In this document: positions 8,207 to 14,373 of the stretch, piece after piece
Layout: every line of letters starts with the position of its first letter
Position numbering within the stretch: the first letter of the stretch is position 1
Position numbers and translations under genes: made by a program
From: an uncultured Bacilli bacterium
GTDB taxonomy: Bacteria; Bacillota_I; Bacilli_A; RF39; UBA660
Length of the DNA stretch: 20,720 nucleotides
Reading direction: 5' to 3'
Assembly (NCBI GenBank): GCA_947631525.1
Contig: CANRLQ010000006.1
Span: forward strand, 1 to 20,720
The notes under the pieces: generated by a model
Told to the model about the DNA's origin: nothing
What the model saw: the letters and a program-made list of their open reading frames with translations, nothing else
Databases searched by the model: none

Positions 8207-8224
8207 AGTGTAAAGAAGTGTAAA
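8207..8224 (-). repeat. phased TGTAAA direct repeat upstream of the 56-aa gene
   Basis: AGTGTAAA occurs at 8207-8214 and 8217-8224, exactly 10 bp apart, with a weaker TGTAA copy just after. On the minus strand it reads TTTACAC-N3-TTTACACT, the same pattern as upstream of spoVT (5608-5623). It lies about 40 bp upstream of a -35 box, a plausible operator position. No regulator is known. Confidence 0.35.
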
Positions 8225-8261
8225 ATGTAATAATTTGTCGTAAAAAAAAGTCCAAAATCAT

Positions 8262-8290
8262 TTGAAACAGCTATCTATATATGTTATATT
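8262..8290 (+). promoter_or_regulatory. extended -10 promoter for the 56-aa gene
   Basis: TTGAAA (8262-8267), a 17-nt spacer and TATATT (8285-8290) are present, with a TG one base before the -10 box. This is a good vegetative promoter, 42 nt upstream of the small gene's ATG. A Spo0A-box-like TTTGTCGTA lies at 8234-8242. Confidence 0.7.
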
Positions 8291-8332
8291 AGTCTCGTGC
8301 TGTGAAAAATTTAGAGATGAAAGAGGAGAAAA

Positions 8333-8503
8333 ATGACTATTGATAGTACTAAAGAAATGAAGTATGTAGTAACCTCCTTATCAATTGGAGCAATATTAGT
8401 TTTTATTAGTGCCGCAGTAGATAGTAATATGATAGATTTCATATATGGAATTTGCATTATAATTTTTTTGATAAGATACATATTAATTTGTAAAGCAAAA
8501 TAG
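8333..8503 (+). CDS. 56-residue two-helix membrane protein, function unknown
   Basis: ATG at 8333 opens 56 codons ending TAG at 8501-8503. The case for a real gene is strong for its size: an extended -10 promoter upstream, AGAGGAG ribosome site 6 nt before ATG, and a terminator directly after the stop. The protein has a short polar N-terminus (MTIDSTKEMK), a hydrophobic helix near 11-29, a polar turn (DSNMID) and a second hydrophobic helix near 36-53 ending in CKAK, so both ends probably face the same side. It uses several C-ending codons (ACC, TCC, GCC, TTC) that are rare around it. I recognise no family. It is a self-contained cassette inserted between metG and tatD; a small regulatory or stress membrane peptide is conceivable. 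Confidence 0.7.
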   Translation: MTIDSTKEMKYVVTSLSIGAILVFISAAVDSNMIDFIYGICIIIFLIRYILICKAK

Positions 8504-8534
8504 AAAATTATACTACAATATGGTATAATTTTTT
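8504..8534 (+). terminator. intrinsic terminator after the 56-aa gene, overlapping tatD -10
   Basis: AAAATTATAC (8504-8513), a 9-nt loop and GTATAATTTT (8523-8532) form a perfect 10-bp stem followed by T's to 8534. The stem contains few G/C pairs, so its strength is uncertain. Its 3' arm contains the extended -10 element of tatD. Confidence 0.6.
8519..8529 (+). promoter_or_regulatory. extended -10 element for tatD
   Basis: TATGGTATAAT matches the TRTGnTATAAT extended -10 consensus exactly and ends 19 nt before the tatD ATG. No good -35 box is visible (TAGAAA at the expected place). Transcription would begin about 13 nt before the ATG, just ahead of the GGAGG ribosome site. Confidence 0.5.
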
Positions 8535-8548
8535 ATTGGAGGAATGTT

Positions 8549-9307
8549 ATGGTAGTAGATACACATTGTCATTTAGACAAACAATATTATGATTCGGTAG
8601 AACAATTAATAGATGAAATGAAAGATAATATAATAATTGCAAGTGCTGTTGATTTAAAAACAACAGAAGAAGTTGTAAAATTATGTAATAAATATACAAA
8701 TGTATATGGAACAATAGGATTTCATCCAACCGAATTAGATGATTATAGTGAAGAAAATTTAAAAAAAATAGAACAGCATTTAAGTAATCCTAAAATAGTT
8801 GGCATAGGAGAAATAGGATTGGATTATCATTATGGTAAAGAAGAAAAAGCCAAACAAATCAAAGTTTTTAAAGAACAATTATTATTAGCTAAAAAATATA
8901 ATAAAACAATAGTTATTCATAGTAGGGATGCTGCTTTGGATACATATAATATATTAAAAGAAGTTGATATAACTAATAATAAAGTAAATATGCATTGTTA
9001 TAGTTATAGTTTAGAAATGGCAAAAGAATTTAAAAAATTAAATATTAAGTTTGGTATAGGTGGAGTATTAACTTTTAAAAATAGTCAAAAATTAAAAGAT
9101 GTAGTAGAATATTTAACATTGGATGACATATTATTAGAAACAGATAGTCCATATTTATCACCAGAGCCTTTAAGAGGTAAAGTAAATCATCCAATAAATG
9201 TAAAAATAGTAGCGAATAAGATAGCAGAGCTTAAAAATACATCTGTCGAAGAAGTAGAAAAAAGGACCACAAAAAACGCAATTTATCAATTTGACTTAAA
9301 AATATAA
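8549..9307 (+). CDS. tatD: TatD-family metal-dependent DNase/hydrolase
   Basis: This is a metal-dependent hydrolase with a TIM-barrel fold, reported as a 3'-5' exonuclease on DNA damage and fragmentation substrates; its in vivo role here is inferred. The expected divalent-metal ligands are all visible: DTHCH (D4, H6, H8), GEIGLDYH (E88), IHSR (H124), MHCY (H149) and ETDSPYL (D199). Length (252) is standard for the YabD/TatD family. TTGGAGG precedes the ATG by 6 nt. In Bacillus yabD lies between metS and yabE, the same neighbours as here apart from the inserted 56-aa gene. No anomalies were seen. Confidence 0.95.
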   Translation: MVVDTHCHLDKQYYDSVEQLIDEMKDNIIIASAVDLKTTEEVVKLCNKYTNVYGTIGFHPTELDDYSEENLKKIEQHLSNPKIVGIGEIGLDYHYGKEEKAKQIKVFKEQLLLAKKYNKTIVIHSRDAALDTYNILKEVDITNNKVNMHCYSYSLEMAKEFKKLNIKFGIGGVLTFKNSQKLKDVVEYLTLDDILLETDSPYLSPEPLRGKVNHPINVKIVANKIAELKNTSVEEVEKRTTKNAIYQFDLKI

Positions 9308-9320
9308 AAAGTGATAAAAT
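9291..9320 (+). promoter_or_regulatory. promoter for the 3D-domain gene
   Basis: TTGACT (9291-9296), an 18-nt spacer and TAAAAT (9315-9320) are present, with an upstream TG one base away (TGATAAAAT). The -35 lies inside the end of tatD. The -10 ends 20 nt before the ATG at 9341. Confidence 0.55.
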
Positions 9321-9340
9321 TTATATGAGAGGTGGAGTAA

Positions 9341-10075
9341 ATGAATCTCTATATATTAGAAATAATAACTAAATTTATAAGAGTATTATTTTTAACATTT
9401 ATATCTATTTTTAATATAAATTTTTATAGTGAACAAATAAAATATGTTGAAAATACAATATTAAATAAAGATAACTATGCTGTTAATAGGATAGTAGTTG
9501 AATCAAAACAAGTAGTTTATAATAATAAAAAAAATGATTTAATAAATAAAGAAAATAATAAAAAAGTAGAAAATAAACAAATAAATCAAAATAAAACAAA
9601 AAAAACAGAAGAAAAAAACATAACAACCAATACAAATAAAAAAGTAATTACTAAAGAAATAATACCTGTTGTAAAACCAAAAGTAGAGACTGAACAATTT
9701 GTAGGTAAACTAACAGGATATGGGCCAGATTGTTATGGTTGTTCAGGTAAAGGAAATTTAGCTTGTAAGACAAGAGAAAAAACAACACATAACTTATATA
9801 AAGATGGTATATACTACAATGATTTAGAATATGGAAAAGTTAGAATATTATCTGCAGCAACTTCAAAATTTAGTTGTGGTACTATAATAGTTGTTACAAA
9901 ACCAGGTATGGAACCATTTACGGCTATTGTTTTAGATACAGGTGGAGATATGATAAAGGCTTGGAAAAGAAATGAAGTGTGGATGGATTTAGCATATTCA
10001 TCTGTTTCAAAAGCTAGTTCAGATAATTTAGTTGGTAAAAATATTACTTTTAGTGTACAAAGATGGGGATGGTAA
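9341..10075 (+). CDS. membrane-anchored 3D-domain protein (YabE-like, putative cell-wall lytic enzyme)
   Basis: The 244-residue protein has an N-terminal hydrophobic segment (about 10-29), a long Lys/Asn-rich linker (about 55-115) and a C-terminal 3D domain (about 119-244). The three aspartates expected of the domain are visible: VLDTGG (D199), GDMI (D203) and WMDLAYS (D216). The tail RWGW is typical. The 3D domain resembles the barrel of lytic transglycosylase MltA, so peptidoglycan cleavage outside the membrane is inferred. Four cysteines (131, 134, 142, 179) lie in the domain, unusually many. In Bacillus, YabE has DUF348/G5 repeats here instead of a simple linker, and rnmV follows; both are missing. 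AGAGGTGGAG precedes the ATG. A promoter and a terminator flank the gene. Confidence 0.87.
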   Translation: MNLYILEIITKFIRVLFLTFISIFNINFYSEQIKYVENTILNKDNYAVNRIVVESKQVVYNNKKNDLINKENNKKVENKQINQNKTKKTEEKNITTNTNKKVITKEIIPVVKPKVETEQFVGKLTGYGPDCYGCSGKGNLACKTREKTTHNLYKDGIYYNDLEYGKVRILSAATSKFSCGTIIVVTKPGMEPFTAIVLDTGGDMIKAWKRNEVWMDLAYSSVSKASSDNLVGKNITFSVQRWGW

Positions 10076-10084
10076 TCCCTTTTT
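10066..10084 (+). terminator. short terminator overlapping the 3D gene stop codon
   Basis: GGGAT (10066-10070), loop GGTA and ATCCC (10075-10079) form a short GC-containing stem followed by TTTTT. The stop codon TAA (10073-10075) lies in the loop and 3' arm. The ksgA -35 box begins two bases later. Confidence 0.55.
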
Positions 10085-10085
10085 C

Positions 10086-10114
10086 TTGTTTTTTAGCAAA
10101 AATTTATATATAAT
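10086..10114 (+). promoter_or_regulatory. promoter for ksgA
   Basis: TTGTTT (10086-10091), a 17-nt spacer and a perfect TATAAT (10109-10114) are present. The -10 ends 19 nt before the ksgA ATG. Confidence 0.65.
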
Positions 10115-10133
10115 TTAACTAGGATGTGATTTT

Positions 10134-10958
10134 ATGTATTATTCTACATCAAAAATGAAACAATTTTTAGAGAAGAATAATTTTAAATTAAAGAAAATGT
10201 ACGGTCAAAATTTTATTACAGATGAAAATATTATTAATAGTATAATAAAGCGTGCTAATATTGATTCAAATACATTAGTAATAGAGATAGGACCAGGGAT
10301 AGGTTCTTTAACTTATAAGTTAGCCGATATAGCTAAAAATGTACTTTGTTATGAAATAGATAAAACGCTAGAAACATTATTATATGATACGTTAAAAGAT
10401 AAGGAAAATGTTGAAATTATTTTTAACGATTTTTTAAAACAAAATATTAAAGAAGATATCAAAAAATTTGATTATAAAAAATTATATGTAGTAGCTAATT
10501 TACCATATTACATAACTACTCCTATAATTTTAAAATTAATTGAAGATGAAATTAATGTTGATAAAATAGTTGTTATGGTTCAAAAAGAAGTAGGAGATAG
10601 ATTTAAAGCAGTTCCAGGTTCTAAAGATTATAATTCTTTATCAATTTTTTTGAATTACTATTATGATGTAAAAAAAATATTGGATGTTAGTCGTAATGTT
10701 TTTTTACCAAAACCTAATGTTGATAGTATTGTTGTTGAATTTAACAAAAAAGAACATAAACCAATAAAAAATGAAAAATTGTTTTTCAAATTAATAAAAG
10801 ATGCTTTTAAACAAAAAAGAAAAACATTAAGAAATAATTTAAAAGATTATGATTTAGAAAAAATAGAAGACGTTTTAAAAAAACATAATATGGATTTAAC
10901 TATACGTGCAGAACAAGTAAGTATAGAAATATTTATTGAAATAGCAAGTAATCTATAA
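10134..10958 (+). CDS. rsmA: 16S rRNA (A1518/A1519-N6)-dimethyltransferase RsmA/KsgA
   Basis: RsmA dimethylates two adjacent adenosines in helix 45 of 16S rRNA late in 30S assembly. The 274-residue product has the N-terminal GQNFITD (24-30), SAM motif EIGPGIGSLT (51-60) and catalytic NLPYY (122-126) followed by ITTPII. The C-terminal domain contains FKQKRKTLRNNL, conserved in the family. The ribosome site is AGGATGTG. A promoter lies immediately upstream. In Bacillus rnmV precedes ksgA; here it is missing. Together with rsmI the window holds two 16S rRNA methyltransferases. Identity is secure. Confidence 0.97.
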   Translation: MYYSTSKMKQFLEKNNFKLKKMYGQNFITDENIINSIIKRANIDSNTLVIEIGPGIGSLTYKLADIAKNVLCYEIDKTLETLLYDTLKDKENVEIIFNDFLKQNIKEDIKKFDYKKLYVVANLPYYITTPIILKLIEDEINVDKIVVMVQKEVGDRFKAVPGSKDYNSLSIFLNYYYDVKKILDVSRNVFLPKPNVDSIVVEFNKKEHKPIKNEKLFFKLIKDAFKQKRKTLRNNLKDYDLEKIEDVLKKHNMDLTIRAEQVSIEIFIEIASNL

Positions 10959-11007
10959 ATAGACAATTTAAGACAAAAAAAAATCATAAAATGTTGTTGG
11001 TGATACC

Positions 11008-12306
11008 ATGATAGAAATAACTAATAAAATATTTTGGGCAACAGCAACTTTTTTTATTATCATATCAAGTGTATATTTTACTTTAAAATTGAATTTTGTT
11101 CAATTTCATTTTAAAAGAATGTTAAAAAATTTGTTTAAAAAAACAAAAACAAATGGAATCAAACCATATCAAACTCTTATGATGGTTTTAGCTGGTAGAA
11201 TAGGTGTTGGAAGTATAGCAGGAGTTGCATTAGCAATTTATTTAGGTGGGATAGGTTCTATCTTTTGGATGTGGATAATTGGGTTTTTATCTGCAACTAA
11301 TTCTTTTGTTGAAACAGTACTTGGAAATATGTATAAAGAAAAAGATGAAGAGAATATATATAAAGGTGGACCAAGTTATTATATAAAAAATGGTTTAGGT
11401 TATAAAAAATTAGGTGGTCTTTATGCTTTAATAATAATTGTTAGTTATGTTTTTGGATTTTTAAGTATTCAATCAAATACTATAACAAAATCAATAAATC
11501 AAGTGATTGATATAAATCCTGTTATTATTGGAATTATTATTGTAATAATAACATATATAATAATATTTGGTGGTATTAAAAAAATAGCAGCTACAACATC
11601 TAAACTAGTTCCATTTATGACCATTGGTTATATAGCTATAGCTATTTATATTTGTATAATAAATATAAATCTTATTCCTGATATATTATTATCCATTATT
11701 AAAGCTGCTTTTAAGTTAAGACCATTTTTTAGTGGCTTTTTAGCAACTTTAATAATAGGAGTGCAAAGAGGAATATTTTCAAATGAAGCTGGTTTAGGTA
11801 CAGGTGCTATTGCTTCTTCAACGGTTGAATCAAATGATTCAATTGGACAAGGTTATTTGCAAATGTTAGGAGTTTATATAACAACAATGTTAATATGTAC
11901 ATCAACTGCAATAATAATTTTAACATCACCATATAGTTCAATTAATGTTTTAGATATGAATGGTATTGAAATAACTCAATTTGCATTTAGATACCATTTA
12001 GGTAATATAGGAGATTATTTAATAATTTTATCGATAATTTTATTTTCCTTTTCAACAATATTAACAGGTTATTATGATGGAGAGGCAAGCTTAAAATATT
12101 TCTTTAATAATATAAAAAAAAGTTATCTTTTAATACTTAAGTTATCAACATTGGTAATATTATTTTTTGGCTGTATAATTTCATCACAATTATTATGGGA
12201 TATAGTGGATATTATGGTTGCAATACAAGCACTGATTAATATATATTCATTAATTATGTTAAGAAAAGTGGTAATAAGGGAATATAATACTTATAATAAA
12301 AAGTAA
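11008..12306 (+). CDS. AGCS-family sodium:alanine/glycine symporter (AlsT-like)
   Basis: This is a polytopic membrane protein of 432 residues, slightly shorter than the usual 450-480. It matches the alanine/glycine:cation symporter family: LAGRIGVGSIAGVALAIYLG followed by FWMW and an ATNSFVE segment, GGPSYYIKNGLG, and QRGIFSNEAGLGTGAIA late in the protein. About ten hydrophobic helices alternate with short loops. It should import a small amino acid with Na+; the substrate cannot be read from sequence. GGTGAT precedes the ATG. It sits between ksgA and ung, not a usual Bacillus position, so it looks like a lineage-specific insertion. The 49-nt gap before it holds no clear promoter. Confidence 0.92.
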   Translation: MIEITNKIFWATATFFIIISSVYFTLKLNFVQFHFKRMLKNLFKKTKTNGIKPYQTLMMVLAGRIGVGSIAGVALAIYLGGIGSIFWMWIIGFLSATNSFVETVLGNMYKEKDEENIYKGGPSYYIKNGLGYKKLGGLYALIIIVSYVFGFLSIQSNTITKSINQVIDINPVIIGIIIVIITYIIIFGGIKKIAATTSKLVPFMTIGYIAIAIYICIININLIPDILLSIIKAAFKLRPFFSGFLATLIIGVQRGIFSNEAGLGTGAIASSTVESNDSIGQGYLQMLGVYITTMLICTSTAIIILTSPYSSINVLDMNGIEITQFAFRYHLGNIGDYLIILSIILFSFSTILTGYYDGEASLKYFFNNIKKSYLLILKLSTLVILFFGCIISSQLLWDIVDIMVAIQALINIYSLIMLRKVVIREYNTYNKK

Positions 12307-12334
12307 TATATGGTACAATGTAGTTGGTGGTAAT

Positions 12335-12985
12335 ATGATAAATAAAAAATGGGATATAGTATTAAAAGATGAATTTAAAAAAGATTATTTTAAAAATTTA
12401 GGAATATTTGTTAAAAGCGAATATAAGAATAAAAGAATATATCCAGAATATAAGGATATTTTTAACGCTTTAAGATATACTGATTATGATGAAGTAAAAG
12501 TTGTTATTTTAGGGCAAGATCCATATCATGGTGAAAAAGAAGCTCATGGTCTTTCATTTTCAGTAAAAGAAGGAGTAAAAATGCCACCATCACTTCAGAA
12601 TATCTTTAAAGAATTAAAAAATGATGTAGGGGTTTCAAGAACGCAAACCGACTTAACTGATTGGGCAAAACAAGGAGTTTTGCTTTTAAACTCAATTATG
12701 ACAGTTGTACAAAATAAACCTTTATCACATAAAAATAAAGGTTGGGAAATATTTACTGATACAATTATTAAAAAATTAGGTGAAAGAGAAGAACCAATTG
12801 TTTTTATTCTTTGGGGTAGTTATGCACGTAGTAAAAAAGAATTAATAAAAAACAAAAAGCATTTAATTTTAGAAACAGTGCATCCTTCTCCTTTATCAGC
12901 TAGTAGAGGTTTTTTTGGAAGTAAACCATTTTCAAAAACAAATCAATTTTTAAAAAACAATAATATACAAGAAATAAACTGGTAA
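12335..12985 (+). CDS. ung: uracil-DNA glycosylase, family 1
   Basis: Ung removes uracil from DNA after cytosine deamination or dUTP misincorporation, the first step of base-excision repair. The 216-residue product is standard size. The water-activating motif GQDPYHG has the catalytic D62, and the HPSPLSASRGFFG motif has H183. LLLNSIMTVVQ and LWGSYAR are further family signatures. GGTGG lies 5 nt before ATG. A TGGTACAAT element at 12311-12319 resembles an extended -10, but the start it predicts would fall inside the ribosome site. Confidence 0.96.
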   Translation: MINKKWDIVLKDEFKKDYFKNLGIFVKSEYKNKRIYPEYKDIFNALRYTDYDEVKVVILGQDPYHGEKEAHGLSFSVKEGVKMPPSLQNIFKELKNDVGVSRTQTDLTDWAKQGVLLLNSIMTVVQNKPLSHKNKGWEIFTDTIIKKLGEREEPIVFILWGSYARSKKELIKNKKHLILETVHPSPLSASRGFFGSKPFSKTNQFLKNNNIQEINW

Positions 12986-12991
12986 ATAATA

Positions 12992-13020
12992 TTGAAAATA
13001 GTACTTAATTAGTATAAAAT
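12992..13020 (+). promoter_or_regulatory. promoter for tilS
   Basis: TTGAAA (12992-12997), a 17-nt spacer and TAAAAT (13015-13020) are present. TATAAA at 13013 with a 15-nt spacer is an alternative. The -10 ends 19 nt before the ATG. Confidence 0.55.
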
Positions 13021-13039
13021 TGTAATTAGAGGTGTTTAG

Positions 13040-14359
13040 ATGAAAAATGCATTTATATTTTTACAAAATAAAATAAAATATGGTGATTCTATAGTAGTAG
13101 CTGTTAGTGGTGGACCTGATTCTATGGCCCTATTACATTTAGCAGTTAAATTAAAAGAAAAAACTGATATAGAAGTAATATGTGCTCATGTAAATCATAA
13201 TGTTCGAAAAGAAAGTTTTCAAGAAAAAATAATGGTAGAAAACTATTGTGATGACCATAATATATTATTTGAAAGTATGGTTATCGAAGATTATGGTGAT
13301 GATAATTTTCATAATGAAGCAAGGACTAAAAGATATAGCTATTTTCATCAAATAATAAAAAAATATAATGCATCTTATCTATTAACAGCTCATCATGCTG
13401 ATGATTTAATGGAAACTATATTGATGCGTATAGTTAGAGGATCTACGTTAAGAGGATACAGTGGTTTTTCAAAAGAATTACATATGGATGATTATACAAT
13501 ATTAAGACCATTAATTGAAGTATCAAAAGAAGAAATACAAAACTATAATAAAGAAAACAATATAGAATATGCTATTGATCAATCTAATTTTAAAGATGTT
13601 TATACAAGAAATAGATTTAGAAAATACATAGTACCTGAATTAAGAAAAGAAGATCCCAATGTTCATAAAAAATTTTACAAATTTAGTAAAATTTTGCTTC
13701 AATATAATAATTATATAGATAATCAGGTAAAACAAATAATAAATAAAGTATATGTTCAAAATGTTTTAGATATAGATGAATTTAATAAATTAGATTATGT
13801 AATTGCTATGAAAATCATATACTATATTTTAGAAAAGATATATAATGATGATTTAATGTTGATAACTGACAATCATGCTGAATTGATATATAATTTAACA
13901 AAAACAACAAAAGCTAATTCATTAATATATTTACCAAATAATCTAAAAGCAATAAAAGTTTATAATAAAATAGAATTTACAATAGATAAGCAATTACCAA
14001 CTGAATATGAGATAGAAATAATAAATTATTTAAATTTACCAAATGGACATATAATAGAAAAAGTTGATAATAGTTCATCAGATAATAATTATGTATGTCG
14101 ACTTAGTAAAGAAGAGGTTTTATTTCCACTACATGTTAGGACAAGGAAAGATGGAGATAAAATGAATGTTAAAGGAATGGTTGGGCGAAAGAAAATAAAT
14201 GATATATTTATTGATAGCAAAATAAGTCAGGAACAAAGAGATATGTGGCCAATCGTTGTTGATTCAAACGGAGTAATTGTATGGTTGCCTGGATTAAAAA
14301 AATCTAAATTTGATAAAACAAAAGATGAAAAATATGATATAATACTTAAGTACTATTAA
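13040..14359 (+). CDS. tilS: tRNA(Ile)-lysidine synthase TilS
   Basis: TilS converts C34 of the tRNA(Ile) CAU anticodon to lysidine, switching it from Met to Ile decoding. It is essential where ATA is read by this tRNA, and ATA is a very heavily used Ile codon in this window. The 439-residue protein has the PP-loop SGGPDS (23-28), HVNHNVR and AHHADDLMETILMR in the N-terminal ATPase domain, and the conserved IDQSN and RNRFRKYIVP segments. A C-terminal domain follows with FPLHVRTRKDGDKM. AGAGGTG precedes ATG. In Bacillus tilS, hpt and ftsH follow each other; here hpt is absent and ftsH begins 14 nt after the stop. Confidence 0.95.
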   Translation: MKNAFIFLQNKIKYGDSIVVAVSGGPDSMALLHLAVKLKEKTDIEVICAHVNHNVRKESFQEKIMVENYCDDHNILFESMVIEDYGDDNFHNEARTKRYSYFHQIIKKYNASYLLTAHHADDLMETILMRIVRGSTLRGYSGFSKELHMDDYTILRPLIEVSKEEIQNYNKENNIEYAIDQSNFKDVYTRNRFRKYIVPELRKEDPNVHKKFYKFSKILLQYNNYIDNQVKQIINKVYVQNVLDIDEFNKLDYVIAMKIIYYILEKIYNDDLMLITDNHAELIYNLTKTTKANSLIYLPNNLKAIKVYNKIEFTIDKQLPTEYEIEIINYLNLPNGHIIEKVDNSSSDNNYVCRLSKEEVLFPLHVRTRKDGDKMNVKGMVGRKKINDIFIDSKISQEQRDMWPIVVDSNGVIVWLPGLKKSKFDKTKDEKYDIILKYY

Positions 14360-14373
14360 AGGAGGAAATATCA

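Noticed and set aside
12311..12319. TGGTACAAT as the ung promoter
   Set aside because: The predicted transcription start would fall at the ribosome site, and the -35 (TTATAA) is poor. Kept only as part of the spacing observation.
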